Origin: Bacillota bacterium
GTDB taxonomy: Bacteria > Bacillota > Dethiobacteria > Dethiobacterales > Dethiobacteraceae
DNA: 58,026 nucleotides
Reading direction: 5' to 3'
Assembly: GCA_012521405.1 (NCBI GenBank)
Contig: JAAYMK010000052.1
Location: 1 to 58,026 of the forward strand
How positions within the stretch are numbered: position 1 is the first letter of the stretch; every line of letters begins with the position of its first letter. The translations under genes were made by a program, and so were the position numbers. Shown here one piece after another: positions 9,167 to 18,700 of the stretch. Under the pieces are notes generated by a model, which saw nothing but the letters and a program-made list of their open reading frames with translations, searched no databases and was not told the DNA's origin.

Positions 9167-11812
9167 ATGACGGAAAAAACGCTCAAACCTGTCTACAATC
9201 CGGCAGAAGTGGAGGACAGGCTTTACCAAACTTGGCTGGAGAATAACTATTTTTATGCTCACCGTGATCCCAGCAAGGAAACCTTTACCATCGTGATTCC
9301 ACCGCCCAATGTGACAGGTTCTTTGCATATGGGACATGCCTTGGATAATACAATTCAAGATATTTTAGTGCGCCGTAAGCGTATGCAGGGTTACGATACT
9401 CTTTGGCTGCCGGGCACTGATCATGCCGGCATTGCCACACAAATTAAAGTGGAAGAACATTTAAGTAAAGAGGGGCTTACCCGCCATGACCTGGGCCGGG
9501 AAAAGTTTCTGGAAAGGACATGGCAGTGGAAAGAAAAATATCATGCCCGCATTGTTAAACAGTTGTATAAACTAGGTGTATCTTGCGACTGGTCCCGGGA
9601 ACGTTTTACCATGGATGAAGGTTGCTCCCGCGCAGTACGGGAGGTTTTTGTTTCTCTGTATGAAAAGGGACTTATTTATCGCGGCAATTATATCATTAAC
9701 TGGTGCCCCCGCTGTCGTACTGCTTTATCCGATATTGAAGTGGAGCATGAGGAACAGCAGGGCACTTTAACCTATATTCGTTACCCGTTGGTGGACGAGG
9801 AAGGCTACCTGGTGGTGGCCACAACGCGACCGGAAACAATGCTGGGAGATACGGCTGTGGCCGTGCATCCGGAAGATACACGCTACCAGCATTTAATCGG
9901 TAAAGAGGTTTTACTCCCTTTAATGAACCGCAAAATACCTATTGTGGCTGATGAATATGTAGATCCGGAATTTGGCAGTGGTGCGGTTAAAGTTACTCCC
10001 GCCCACGACCCCAACGACTTTGCCATTGCCCAGCGCCACGATCTCCCGTCTCTTGTTGTCATTGCCGAAGACGGTACCATGACGGAAGAAGCCGGTGCCT
10101 ATGCGGGGCTGGACCGTTATGAAGCCAGAGAAAAAGTTGTGGCCGATTTGCAAAAAGAAGGGTATTTACTGGAAAATAAAGACCACACCCATGCCGTGGG
10201 GCATTGCCAACGCTGTAACACAGTGGTGGAACCGCTTTTGTCCAAGCAATGGTTTGTGAAAATGAAACCTTTGGCCGCACCGGCCATTAAAGCTGTGCAA
10301 GACGGGGAAACACGTTTTGTTCCTGAACGCTTTACAAAGGTTTACCTGCACTGGTTGGAAAATATCCGTGACTGGTGTATTTCACGGCAATTGTGGTGGG
10401 GTCACCGGATTCCGGCCTGGTATTGTGAATGCGGGGAAACAATTGTGGCAAAGACTGAACCGGAAGTTTGCCCCCGCTGCGGCAGTTCCCAACTAAAACA
10501 GGATGAAGATGTGCTTGACACCTGGTTTTCTTCTGCCCTCTGGCCTTTTTCTACTTTGGGCTGGCCCGAGGCAACTCCTGACTTGAAGCATTATTTCCCC
10601 ACTGATGTGTTAGTAACCGGTTATGATATTATTTTCTTCTGGGTGGCCCGCATGATTTTTATGTCTTTGGAATTCATGAAGCAGGTTCCCTTCCATACCG
10701 TTTATATCCATGGATTGGTGCGGGATGCCCAAGGCCGGAAAATGAGCAAGTCCCTTGGTAATGGGGTAGATCCGCTGGAGATTATTGAAAAGTATGGCGC
10801 CGACACACTGCGTTTTACACTTATTACCGGGCAGGCACCCGGTAATGACCAGCGTTTCCGCCAGGAAAATGTGGAAAACAGCCGCAACTTTGCCAACAAG
10901 ATTTGGAATGCTTCGCGCTTTGTGCTCATGAATCTGGAAGGCTTTACGGCAGAGGATATGTCCCTGTCCGGGAAACTTTCCGATGCCGATCGCTGGATTT
11001 TGCACAGCTTCAATGAAACAGTCCGCGAAGTAAACCGCTTAATGGATGCTTATGAACTGGGCGAAGCGGCCCGTGTATTGTATGATTTCCTCTGGAGTGA
11101 CTATTGTGATTGGTATATTGAATTGGCAAAAATAGTGCTTTATAATTCGCAGGATGAGGCGGAAAAACAAACCACCCGTTCCGTTTTATGCTATGTATTG
11201 GAGCGGACCTTGGCGCTGTTGCATCCCTTTATGCCCTTTATTACGGAAGAGATCCGTCTCAAACTGCCTCAAGTAAAATCTACCACGGTGCTGGCAGAGT
11301 GGCCTACTGAAAGTGAAGAATTCGTCTTTCCTGATGCTTATGAGCGGATGCATACTTTAATGGAAGTAATCCGCACCATCCGCTATTTGCGCAGTGAAGT
11401 GCAGCTGCCGCCCGGGAAAAAAGCGCAGGTAATCCTGCGTGCGGCAGATGAAAAAACGGCAGATGTTTTGCGTGCCGGCATCCCCATTTTAGAGAAGCTG
11501 GCAACACTGGATAAAGTGGATATTGTCAGGGAGCAGGAGTCTCCGCCCAAGCAGGCGCTGACGGCAGTGGTAAAAGAAATTGAGATTTTCCTGCCCCTTG
11601 CCGGTCTTGTTGATATTGAGCAGGAAATAAAACGGCTCACTAAAGAAGTGGCCAAACTGGAGTCTGAATTAAAGCGGGCGGAAGGTAAGCTGCAGAATCA
11701 AGGCTTTTTAACAAAGGCGCCGCCACAGGTTGTGGAACAGGAAAAGGCTAAAGCCGAAGATTATCGCCTGCGTCTTGCTAAAGTTAAAGAACGCTTGCAA
11801 ATGCTGCGCTAG
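9167..11812 (+). CDS. valS: Valyl-tRNA synthetase
   Basis: A class I aminoacyl-tRNA synthetase that charges tRNA-Val and edits threonine. The ATG at 9167 follows TAAGGAGG by 8 bp and gives 881 residues, the usual Firmicutes length; the upstream in-frame TTG at 9146 precedes that RBS and is rejected. HIGH-class motif HMGH is at residues 54-57, KMSKS at 525-529, and the C-terminus is a coiled coil ([24 protein letters not shown]) that contacts tRNA. An embedded CxxC pair (CECG, CPRCG around residues 415-430) suggests a zinc knuckle. It is followed by folC 15 bp downstream, the standard valS-folC pair. Confidence 0.96.
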   Translation: MTEKTLKPVYNPAEVEDRLYQTWLENNYFYAHRDPSKETFTIVIPPPNVTGSLHMGHALDNTIQDILVRRKRMQGYDTLWLPGTDHAGIATQIKVEEHLSKEGLTRHDLGREKFLERTWQWKEKYHARIVKQLYKLGVSCDWSRERFTMDEGCSRAVREVFVSLYEKGLIYRGNYIINWCPRCRTALSDIEVEHEEQQGTLTYIRYPLVDEEGYLVVATTRPETMLGDTAVAVHPEDTRYQHLIGKEVLLPLMNRKIPIVADEYVDPEFGSGAVKVTPAHDPNDFAIAQRHDLPSLVVIAEDGTMTEEAGAYAGLDRYEAREKVVADLQKEGYLLENKDHTHAVGHCQRCNTVVEPLLSKQWFVKMKPLAAPAIKAVQDGETRFVPERFTKVYLHWLENIRDWCISRQLWWGHRIPAWYCECGETIVAKTEPEVCPRCGSSQLKQDEDVLDTWFSSALWPFSTLGWPEATPDLKHYFPTDVLVTGYDIIFFWVARMIFMSLEFMKQVPFHTVYIHGLVRDAQGRKMSKSLGNGVDPLEIIEKYGADTLRFTLITGQAPGNDQRFRQENVENSRNFANKIWNASRFVLMNLEGFTAEDMSLSGKLSDADRWILHSFNETVREVNRLMDAYELGEAARVLYDFLWSDYCDWYIELAKIVLYNSQDEAEKQTTRSVLCYVLERTLALLHPFMPFITEEIRLKLPQVKSTTVLAEWPTESEEFVFPDAYERMHTLMEVIRTIRYLRSEVQLPPGKKAQVILRAADEKTADVLRAGIPILEKLATLDKVDIVREQESPPKQALTAVVKEIEIFLPLAGLVDIEQEIKRLTKEVAKLESELKRAEGKLQNQGFLTKAPPQVVEQEKAKAEDYRLRLAKVKERLQMLR

Positions 11813-11827
11813 AGCGGAGGGAAGCAC

Positions 11828-13135
11828 ATGGAATATCAAGAGGCTTTAGAGTGGATTCACGGCTTGTACCGCTTCGGCTCCAACTTGGGGTTGGAGCGGG
11901 TGAGCCGGCTCATGGAGCTTTTAGGTAATCCGCAACACCGGTTTAAAAGTGTTCATATTGCCGGCACCAACGGCAAAGGTTCCACGGCGTCTTTTCTGGC
12001 CGAAATGCTGCAGGCGGAAGGGTTAAAGGTAGGCCTTTATACCTCACCTTATATTGAAAAATTTACTAACCGCATGGCCATTAACGGCATAGACATTGAT
12101 GAAAAAGAAATCGTACAGCTGGTAGAAAAAGTAAAACCGGTGGTGGAAGAGCTGGCCGCCGATGAGGTGGGACAGCCCACGGAATTTGAAGTGGTAACTG
12201 CCTTGGCATTCACTTATTTTGCCCGCAAGCAGCCCGATTGGGTTATCGTGGAAGTGGGCCTGGGCGGCCGTTTGGATGCCACCAATGTCATTAAGCCTGT
12301 TTTGTCGGTGATTACCAATATTGGCCTGGAGCATACACAAGTTTTAGGTAATACTATAACTGCCATTGCCGGAGAAAAGGCCGGGATTATAAAACACGGA
12401 GTACCGATAGTGACGGCGGCGGAAAAAGAGGAAGCATTGCGCGTCTTTAGAGATGTAGCCGCCCAAAAAGAGGCAAAACTCTGGCAGGTGGACCGGGATT
12501 TTACGTATGAAGTCAAACAAGCGGGACTTGATGGCATAATCTTTGATTATGCAAGTCCCTGGCGCAAACTAACTAATTTAGAGATTAAGCTAATCGGGCG
12601 GCACCAAGCCCGCAATGCCGCCTTGGCCGTGGCCGCCCGGGAATTGATGCCCCTTACCTTTCAGGAAGAAGCTGTGCGTAAGGGGCTTATGCGGACACGC
12701 TGGCCCGGGAGACTGGAGATTTTTTCCCGGGAACCGCTGGTGCTGGTGGATGGGGCGCATAATGTTGACGGCATTTTAGCTTTGCGGGATGCCTTGAAAG
12801 ATATTTTAGGCGGCCGCAGGCTGCGGCTTGTCCTGGGGATTTTGGGAGATAAAGCGGTAGAAGAAATTCTTAGCCTCATAATTCCGCTGGCAGATGCCGG
12901 GATCATCATCACCACACCGGATAACCCGCGGGCAGCCGATCCTTACCAAGTGGCGGAGCTGGCCAAACGCTATGCTGGTAACACGCCTGTGGAAGTCATT
13001 CCCACTGTGGCCGCTGCGGTGCGGCAGGCGGTGGCCGGGCTCTCTGCCAAAGAAGCTTTATGTGTTTCCGGATCGCTTTATACCATCAGTGAAGCCAGGG
13101 AAGTTTTGAAAAAGCTTTTTATAAGAACAGAATGA
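11828..13135 (+). CDS. folC: Bifunctional folylpolyglutamate/dihydrofolate synthase
   Basis: FolC adds glutamate to dihydropteroate and/or to reduced folates, retaining folates in the cell. The 435-residue protein has the Mur-ligase-type ATP motif GTNGKGS near residue 47, the Mur central-domain motif EVGLGGRLDATNV and a C-terminal domain with LVDGAHN. A strong RBS GCGGAGGGAAG precedes the ATG. It is co-transcribed with valS. Folate polyglutamylation is compatible with a C1-dependent anaerobe, but this is not specific. Confidence 0.95.
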   Translation: MEYQEALEWIHGLYRFGSNLGLERVSRLMELLGNPQHRFKSVHIAGTNGKGSTASFLAEMLQAEGLKVGLYTSPYIEKFTNRMAINGIDIDEKEIVQLVEKVKPVVEELAADEVGQPTEFEVVTALAFTYFARKQPDWVIVEVGLGGRLDATNVIKPVLSVITNIGLEHTQVLGNTITAIAGEKAGIIKHGVPIVTAAEKEEALRVFRDVAAQKEAKLWQVDRDFTYEVKQAGLDGIIFDYASPWRKLTNLEIKLIGRHQARNAALAVAARELMPLTFQEEAVRKGLMRTRWPGRLEIFSREPLVLVDGAHNVDGILALRDALKDILGGRRLRLVLGILGDKAVEEILSLIIPLADAGIIITTPDNPRAADPYQVAELAKRYAGNTPVEVIPTVAAAVRQAVAGLSAKEALCVSGSLYTISEAREVLKKLFIRTE

Positions 13136-13300
13136 TTTGGCTAATTGTAAATTTTGCCCTGGGGCAGGGATTCCGTGATTTTTGTTGAATATTATTGCAA
13201 TGTGCCAGGTTACAGTGCCAAAGCAGCATTTCCCTGTGAAATCCTTCCCAAGCTGTCAAAAAGAGAGATAAAAATACAAAGGGTGAAGGATTTTTCGCAA

Positions 13301-13338
13301 TGGCCGCGAATCATTCGTGGATGGCCACAATTTTTTTT
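13301..13338 (+). terminator. Terminator-like hairpin between folC and rnfC
   Basis: CGCGAA (13305-13310) pairs with TTCGTG (13314-13319) over a 3-nt loop, the outer TGGC pairs with GCCA (13324-13327), and T8 follows at 13331-13338. It could end the valS-folC transcript or act as an attenuator for rnf, since it lies only 28 bp before the rnfC start. The rest of the 230-nt gap (13136-13300) holds no gene and no clear promoter. CAGGGA near 13165 and TCCCTG near 13230 could pair, suggesting further structure. Confidence 0.55.
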
Positions 13339-13366
13339 ATTAATTTTAAAGGGGTGAATTGAGCGT

Positions 13367-14698
13367 ATGAGTTTGAAAACGTTTAAGGGAGGCGTTCATC
13401 CCGGAGACCGCAAGAGTGCTACGGAGAAGAAGCCTGTTGTACCTGCCAAACCTCCGGCTGTAGCAATAATTCCCTTGTCGCAGCATATTGGTGCTCCTTG
13501 TGAGCCGCTTGTGGCCGTTGGTGACGAAGTAAAAATGGGACAAAAAATTGGCGATAGTAAGGGTTTTGTTTCTGCGCCGGTGCATTCCAGTGTTTCAGGG
13601 AAAGTAATAAAAATCGATACTTGTAAATCTGCTCCCGGTGGCACTGTGGACGCTATTTTTATTGAAAATGATTTTCAGGATACCTGGCATGAAGATGTAA
13701 AACCTAATCCTAATTGGGAAAAATTGAGTGCCGATGAATTAAAGAAAATTGTACGGGAAGCAGGCATTGTGGGGATGGGAGGAGCGACTTTCCCGACACA
13801 TGTCAAACTGTCACCGCCGCCGGAAAATAAAATTGATTATGTGCTGGTGAACGGTGCAGAGTGCGAACCGTACTTGACAAGCGATCACCGTGCCATGTTG
13901 GAAAGGCCGGATGATTTGATTGTGGGTCTGCAGTTAATTATGAAAATGGTCGGGGCAGAAAAAGGGTGTATCGGGATTGAAGATAATAAGCCCGATGCTG
14001 TGGAAGCAGTAACAAAGGCAGCGGCTAAGGATCCAAGAATTGAAGTGCGTGCCCTGCCCACCAAGTACCCGCAAGGGGCGGAAAAACAATTAATTAAAGT
14101 CTTTACCGGCAGGGAGGTTCCTTCCGGCGGTCTGCCTGCCCATGTGGGTTGTATTGTGCAGAACGTGGGTACTTGCATTGCCATAACCGACGCCGTATGT
14201 AAAGGTTTGCCGCTGATTGAGAGAATTGTTACCATTACAGGTTCGGGAATTAACGAACCTAAAAATATGCTTGTGCGCATAGGAACACCGCTAGAAGATG
14301 TTATTGAGCAGTGCGGCGGCTTTAAACCTAATTTGAAAAAGCTTATTCTCGGCGGCCCTATGATGGGATTTGCCCAGCCGGGACCGGAGAATCTGCCGGT
14401 AACCAAAGGTACTTCAGGAATTCTCTGTCTCACAGATGAGGAAGTTACGATTGAGGAAATTGGACCGTGCATTAAATGTGCAAAATGTGTGGAAGTTTGC
14501 CCGGTAAGTATTATGCCGCTGTTTATTGGTTCATCTGTGGAGCAAGGTTTATATGACAGGGCGGAAAAGTATGATGCCATGGACTGCATTGAGTGCGGCT
14601 GTTGCTCATACATCTGCCCGGCAAAACGCCCGCTTACACAATGGATTCGTATGGCAAAAAGTGAAATTGCGGCCAAACGCCGTGCGGCGGCGAAATAG
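13367..14698 (+). CDS. rnfC: Rnf electron transport complex subunit C
   Basis: RnfC is a peripheral subunit of the ferredoxin:NAD+ oxidoreductase that couples electron transfer to Na+ or H+ export; it carries the NADH/flavin site and two [4Fe-4S] clusters. The 443-residue protein has the N-terminal biotinyl-like region (VAIIPLSQHIGAPCEPLV), a glycine-rich segment GIVGMGGATFPTHVKL, an SLBB-type region, and two ferredoxin motifs CIKCAKCVEVCP and CIECGCCSYICP near the C-terminus. It starts a six-gene rnfCDGEAB operon, the usual order in clostridia. Confidence 0.96.
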   Translation: MSLKTFKGGVHPGDRKSATEKKPVVPAKPPAVAIIPLSQHIGAPCEPLVAVGDEVKMGQKIGDSKGFVSAPVHSSVSGKVIKIDTCKSAPGGTVDAIFIENDFQDTWHEDVKPNPNWEKLSADELKKIVREAGIVGMGGATFPTHVKLSPPPENKIDYVLVNGAECEPYLTSDHRAMLERPDDLIVGLQLIMKMVGAEKGCIGIEDNKPDAVEAVTKAAAKDPRIEVRALPTKYPQGAEKQLIKVFTGREVPSGGLPAHVGCIVQNVGTCIAITDAVCKGLPLIERIVTITGSGINEPKNMLVRIGTPLEDVIEQCGGFKPNLKKLILGGPMMGFAQPGPENLPVTKGTSGILCLTDEEVTIEEIGPCIKCAKCVEVCPVSIMPLFIGSSVEQGLYDRAEKYDAMDCIECGCCSYICPAKRPLTQWIRMAKSEIAAKRRAAAK

Positions 14699-14725
14699 GG
14701 AGTAGGGGCAAAGGAGGGAGAATTA

Positions 14726-15640
14726 ATGGAAAACAAATTAATTGTATCGTCCTCACCACACTTAAAGAGTGATGAAAGTATTCGCAGTATCATGACTGAT
14801 GTGCTTGTGGCGTTGTTTCCTGCCGCATTGGCTGCCATAATCTTTTTCGGCTTCCGTGCTCTTATCACCATTGTTCTTTGTATGTTATCTGCCATGATCA
14901 CTGAAGCGGTGATTTTACGTAAGAAAGATATTTTCGGTGACGGCAGCGCGGCAGTAACCGGTTTGCTTTTGGCGATGACTTTGCCTCCTGCGCCGCCTTG
15001 GTGGCTTTGCATCATTGGCGGTGTAGTAGCTATAGGTATTGGCAAACAAGTTTTTGGCGGTCTGGGTAACAATATTTTCAACCCGGCTTTAGTAGCCAGG
15101 GCGGTGTTAATGATTTCCTGGACCGGCCATATGACAAACTGGTTAAGTCCGATAGATTTGGTTTCCTCGGCTACACCTTTAGCTTCAGCAGGAACACCCG
15201 ACTTTTTAAAACTTTTTGTCGGTAACGTTGCCGGTTCTTTAGGTGAAACCAGTGCCTTTGCCTTGCTTTTAGGTGCAGCTTGGTTATTTTATAAAGGTCA
15301 CATTAATTGGCGCATTCCCACAGGGTACCTGGCAGTAGTTTTCGTTATGGGGATACTCTTGGGCAGCCAAGGCGTCTCTTTGAGTGCCGGACTGTTCCAT
15401 GTTTTAGCCGGGGGTGTGATCCTGGGTGCATTTTTCATGGCTACCGATATGGTAACTTCTCCGGTGACACCAAAAGGACAACTAATCTTTGGTTTGGGCT
15501 GCGGTTTAATGACCATGCTTGTCCGCCTGTACGGCAGCTATCCGGAGGGTGTTACTTTTGCCATTTTACTCATGAATGCGGTAACGCCGTTAATTGATAA
15601 CCTGACCCTGCCCAGAAAGTACGGGGAGGTGGCCAAGTAA
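14726..15640 (+). CDS. rnfD: Rnf electron transport complex subunit D
   Basis: RnfD is an integral membrane subunit with covalently bound FMN. The 304-residue product has about nine hydrophobic helices. It contains a segment GDGSAAVTGLLLAMTLPP, which includes the SxxTGxL-like region seen in NqrB/RnfD near the flavinylated threonine; the exact target residue cannot be fixed by eye. GGAGGGAG precedes the ATG. The last base of its stop codon is the first base of the rnfG start. Confidence 0.94.
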   Translation: MENKLIVSSSPHLKSDESIRSIMTDVLVALFPAALAAIIFFGFRALITIVLCMLSAMITEAVILRKKDIFGDGSAAVTGLLLAMTLPPAPPWWLCIIGGVVAIGIGKQVFGGLGNNIFNPALVARAVLMISWTGHMTNWLSPIDLVSSATPLASAGTPDFLKLFVGNVAGSLGETSAFALLLGAAWLFYKGHINWRIPTGYLAVVFVMGILLGSQGVSLSAGLFHVLAGGVILGAFFMATDMVTSPVTPKGQLIFGLGCGLMTMLVRLYGSYPEGVTFAILLMNAVTPLIDNLTLPRKYGEVAK

Positions 15641-16449
15641 TGAAAGAAGTACTTCGTTTAGCTGTAATTTTAATGGTAATCTGCGCCGTTTCTGCCGGCG
15701 TTTTAGCCTATACAAACGATGTCACTACAAAGATTATTGAAGAACGCATTCAGAAGGAAAAAATTGAACTTTTACAGCGACTTTTCCCCGCAGTAACCAG
15801 GTTTGAAGATCAAGAAGTCGATGGCCGCACCGCCACTTTGGGCTATGATGACCAAGACAACCTGGTGGGAATTCTTGCCGAAGGCAAAACAAACGGTTAC
15901 GGCGGTGAGATTCGCTTTAACCTGGCCATTGACGGCGAAGGTAAGCTGGTCAGTTTAACGATTATTTCCCATAGCGAAACTGCAGGGCTTGGCTCAAAAA
16001 TTGAAGATGAAGCTTACCGCCAGCAGTATGTGGGTAAAACTGTCAACGATGATTTTGATGTTGACAATATTTCCGGAGCCACTATCACTAGCCTGGCCAT
16101 GGAAAACGGTGTCCAGGCAGAAATGGAAGCAATCTTGCTGGCCTTTGGCGGAGATCTTATCCAAGGTCCGGCGGAAATAGACATTACGACAATCCCGGAC
16201 GGTGTTTACACCGGCGAGGGTAAAGGCTTAAAGCCCGGTATTAAAGTTGAAGTGACCGTGGAAGGCGGTAAGATTACCAATATTGAAGTTTTAGCCGGCG
16301 AAGATACACCTGAATATTTCAACCAGGCAAAAGCCCAAGTTCCTAAGCGGATCATCGAGGAGCAGTCAGTGCAAGTTGATGCAGCCAGTGGTGCTACCTT
16401 TAGCAGTAAAGGCATCATGGAAGCTGTGAAAAACGCACTGCAGCAATAA
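15640..16449 (+). CDS. rnfG: Rnf electron transport complex subunit G with two FMN-binding domains
   Basis: RnfG carries a covalent FMN on the extracellular side of the membrane. After an N-terminal hydrophobic anchor (residues ~5-24) the first FMN-binding domain contains DNISGATIT (142-150), the flavinylation motif with Thr150 as likely acceptor. The protein then continues past the usual end of RnfG into a second FMN-binding-like domain, with VYTGEGKGLKPGIKVEV and the motif DAASGATFS (247-255, Ser255 in the acceptor position). At 269 residues it is longer than the roughly 180-210 typical of single-domain RnfG. The flavin transferase ApbE is not in this window. Confidence 0.93.
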   Translation: MKEVLRLAVILMVICAVSAGVLAYTNDVTTKIIEERIQKEKIELLQRLFPAVTRFEDQEVDGRTATLGYDDQDNLVGILAEGKTNGYGGEIRFNLAIDGEGKLVSLTIISHSETAGLGSKIEDEAYRQQYVGKTVNDDFDVDNISGATITSLAMENGVQAEMEAILLAFGGDLIQGPAEIDITTIPDGVYTGEGKGLKPGIKVEVTVEGGKITNIEVLAGEDTPEYFNQAKAQVPKRIIEEQSVQVDAASGATFSSKGIMEAVKNALQQ

Positions 16450-16463
16450 TGGGGGGTGAGGAA

Positions 16464-17063
16464 ATGAGTTTACTGAAAGAAGTAACCAAAGGAATCTTTA
16501 AGGAAAACCCAACCTTCCGACTGGTACTAGGTACCTGCCCCACGCTTGCCGTCACCACCTTGGCAATAAACGGTTTGGGCATGGGACTTTCTACAGCTGC
16601 CGTATTAATCGCATCAAACTTTGTCATTTCTCTTCTGCGGAAGTTTATTCCTGATAAAATTCGTATTCCGGCCTATATTGTCATTATTGCCACCTTTGTG
16701 ACCGTGGTTGATATGCTGTTGAATGCATTTACGCCGGAACTTCACTCCGCTTTGGGGATTTTTATCCCGCTTATTGTGGTAAACTGCATCATCCTGGGGC
16801 GGGCTGAAGCTTTTGCTTCCAAAAACCCCATTGTTGCTTCCATTGCTGACGGGCTTGGTATGGGGCTAGGTTTTACCTTATCCTTGACCATCATGGGAGC
16901 GATCAGGGAAATACTTGCGGCCGGCACAATTTTCGGTGTTGGCATCATGGGGGCCGGTTACGAACCCTTTCAAATTTTCGGTTCCCCCGCCGGCGGTTTT
17001 CTGGTCTATGGCTTAATGATGGCGTTGGTTAACATGTTCTTTAAAAAGTTCAGGTTGGAATAG
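16464..17063 (+). CDS. rnfE: Rnf electron transport complex subunit E
   Basis: An integral membrane subunit related to NqrD, with about six helices, involved in electron transfer and ion translocation. The ATG at 16464 is preferred over the one at 16449 that overlaps the rnfG stop. It follows GGGGGTGAGG and yields the conserved N-terminus MSLLKEVTKGIFKENP. The conserved stretch LVLGTCPTLAVTT contains the cysteine that helps bind an iron-sulfur cluster with RnfA in this family. Confidence 0.94.
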   Translation: MSLLKEVTKGIFKENPTFRLVLGTCPTLAVTTLAINGLGMGLSTAAVLIASNFVISLLRKFIPDKIRIPAYIVIIATFVTVVDMLLNAFTPELHSALGIFIPLIVVNCIILGRAEAFASKNPIVASIADGLGMGLGFTLSLTIMGAIREILAAGTIFGVGIMGAGYEPFQIFGSPAGGFLVYGLMMALVNMFFKKFRLE

Positions 17064-17076
17064 AGGAGGGTAGATG

Positions 17077-17652
17077 ATGGCGAGTATATTGGCAATTATT
17101 TTTGGCGCCATTTTTGTGAACAACTTTGTGTTGTCAAGGTTCCTCGGCATCTGCCCGTTCCTTGGTGTTTCCAAAAAGGTGGATACATCCATTGGCATGG
17201 GTATGGCCGTTACTTTTGTCATGGGGTTAGCCTCTTTAGTCACATGGCTATTGGAATATTATATTTTGCAAGCGTATCAACTGGAGTATTTACGCACAAT
17301 CGTTTTTATTCTGGTGATTGCGGCTCTGGTGCAGTTTGTGGAACTGGTAATCCGCAAAATCAGTCCTGTTTTATATCAGGCACTGGGTATTTTCCTGCCG
17401 CTGATTACCACCAACTGTGCCGTGCTGGGGGTGGCACTGTTAAATGTGCAGTTGCAATATAATCTCTTGGAGTCGGTGGTATTCGGCGTAGCTGCGGCCC
17501 TTGGGTTTACACTGGCCCTGGTTATTATGGCAGGTATCCGGGAACGTTTGGAAATGGTCCCCATCCCGAAATATTTCCGCGGTGTTTCCCTTGCATTAAT
17601 TATTGCCGGAATCCTTTCCATCGCCTTTATGGGATTTCAAGGCATGATGTAG
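17077..17652 (+). CDS. rnfA: Rnf electron transport complex subunit A
   Basis: A six-helix membrane subunit (191 residues) paired with RnfE. The [22 protein letters not shown] segment and the later TTNCAVLG segment supply the conserved cysteines that, with RnfE, bind an intramembrane iron-sulfur centre. Two ATGs are adjacent (17074 and 17077); the second is better spaced from GAGGAGGG. The gap to rnfE is 13 bp and to rnfB 13 bp. Confidence 0.94.
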   Translation: MASILAIIFGAIFVNNFVLSRFLGICPFLGVSKKVDTSIGMGMAVTFVMGLASLVTWLLEYYILQAYQLEYLRTIVFILVIAALVQFVELVIRKISPVLYQALGIFLPLITTNCAVLGVALLNVQLQYNLLESVVFGVAAALGFTLALVIMAGIRERLEMVPIPKYFRGVSLALIIAGILSIAFMGFQGMM

Positions 17653-17665
17653 GAGGCGAATTTAG

Positions 17666-18448
17666 ATGATTGTAGCGGCAGTAATCACTCTGGCAGCATT
17701 AGGTCTCATTTTTGGTGGAGCATTGGCTTATGCTTCCCAGAAATTTGCCGTAGAAGTTGATCCGAAAGTTGAAGAGGTACGTGAACTGTTGGCCGGTGCC
17801 AACTGTGGTGCTTGTGGTTATGCCGGCTGTGATCAGTTTGCCGAGGAAGTTGTGGCGGGCAACGCCCCTGTTACCGGTTGTGCGCCTGCCGGAACGGAAG
17901 CGGCAAATAAGATTGCAGGAATCATGGGTGTGGAAGCACCGGATACTTTGGAGCGCCAGGTGGCACAGCTTAAATGCTTGGGCGACTGCAATACCGTAAA
18001 AATTAAGCACATCTATGACGGGCCACAGGATTGCAGAGCGGCGCTGATGTTTGGCGGTGGTCCCATTGCCTGCAGTTTTGGTTGTGTGGGTTTGGGCAAT
18101 TGTGTCCGTGCTTGCCCCACAGATGCCATCACCCTTGGCGAAAACGGACTGCCGGTTATTGATAAAGACTTGTGTATCGGCTGCAGCATCTGTGTGAAAG
18201 AATGCCCGCGTCAAGTGCTTGAGCTTGTTCCGGAAACAAAAAAACATCATGTAAGTTGCCGGAATCAGGATAAAGGCAAGCAAGTACGTGAGGTTTGCGC
18301 CAGGGGTTGTATTGCTTGCACCTTGTGCGTAAAAAAATGTCCGGAAAACGCCATTAGTATGGTAAACAATGTGGCAGTCATTGATTATGATAAGTGCACA
18401 AATTGCGGTACTTGTGTAGAAGTCTGCCCGCAAAAAACGATTATCTAG
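17666..18448 (+). CDS. rnfB: Rnf electron transport complex subunit B
   Basis: RnfB accepts electrons from reduced ferredoxin. The 260-residue protein has an N-terminal membrane helix, then a [4Fe-4S] domain with Cys47, Cys50, Cys55 and Cys72 (NCGACGYAGC and TGCAPAG). Several ferredoxin-type motifs follow: CVRACPTDAI, CIGCSICVKECP, CIACTLCVKKCP and CTNCGTCVEVCP. This multi-cluster chain is typical of clostridial RnfB. It is the last gene of the operon and is followed immediately by a strong terminator. Confidence 0.96.
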   Translation: MIVAAVITLAALGLIFGGALAYASQKFAVEVDPKVEEVRELLAGANCGACGYAGCDQFAEEVVAGNAPVTGCAPAGTEAANKIAGIMGVEAPDTLERQVAQLKCLGDCNTVKIKHIYDGPQDCRAALMFGGGPIACSFGCVGLGNCVRACPTDAITLGENGLPVIDKDLCIGCSICVKECPRQVLELVPETKKHHVSCRNQDKGKQVREVCARGCIACTLCVKKCPENAISMVNNVAVIDYDKCTNCGTCVEVCPQKTII

Positions 18449-18455
18449 TGACGGG

Positions 18456-18488
18456 AAACGGTGCGAACATAAATTCGCACCGTTTTTT
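18456..18488 (+). terminator. Intrinsic terminator of the rnf operon
   Basis: A perfect 12-bp stem AAACGGTGCGAA/TTCGCACCGTTT with a 6-nt loop continues into T7. It lies 8 bp after the rnfB stop. Confidence 0.92.
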
Positions 18489-18522
18489 TACAACTTGGTT
18501 TGGTAATACTTAGTGATACATG

Positions 18523-18551
18523 TTGACAATCTTGCTTTTTACAAGTAAACT
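18523..18551 (+). promoter_or_regulatory. Sigma-A promoter for the antiporter-subunit operon
   Basis: A consensus -35 TTGACA (18523-18528) and -10 TAAACT (18546-18551) are spaced 17 bp. The same -10 sequence appears in the promoter at 22629. Transcription from about 18558 would make a leader of about 140 nt that folds extensively (next entry), although the first arm of its closing helix overlaps the -10. Confidence 0.7.
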
Positions 18552-18690
18552 AATAGCGTTGTCCCCCTATAAGTTATTTTTATAACAACAGAAAGGGTAG
18601 GCTTTTACGGCAGCCGGAAGGGGCCGGTATCTATCCGGTTGTCGTGGGGAAGGTGCAAAGATTGTACAGAAAAGCTATTAGCGTAAGGAG
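18550..18690 (+). promoter_or_regulatory. Structured leader RNA, candidate riboswitch
   Basis: Five pairings are visible. (1) CTAATAGC (18550-18557) with GCTATTAG (18674-18681), a perfect 8 bp closing the domain. (2) TCCCC (18562-18566) with GGGGA (18646-18650). (3) GTTAT/ATAAC hairpin (18573-18586). (4) An 11-bp helix 18607-18617 with 18635-18645, including GU pairs. (5) GTGCAA/TTGTAC hairpin (18653-18667). The Shine-Dalgarno AAGGAG (18685-18690) lies 3 nt beyond the closing helix, so translational control is plausible. The weak point is that the predicted transcription start (about 18558) would leave the 5' arm of helix 1 outside the RNA unless transcription begins slightly upstream. The class is not recognised; Na+ or other ion-sensing families would fit the downstream genes. 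Confidence 0.5.
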
Positions 18691-18700
18691 TTGAGAAGCC

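Noticed and set aside
13885-15081. 398-codon open frame on the minus strand
   Set aside because: It is antisense to rnfC and rnfD, which are unambiguous, and has no recognisable domain or RBS.
17699-18433. 244-codon open frame on the minus strand
   Set aside because: It is a shadow of rnfB; the cysteine codons of the ferredoxin motifs on the plus strand explain the sequence constraint.
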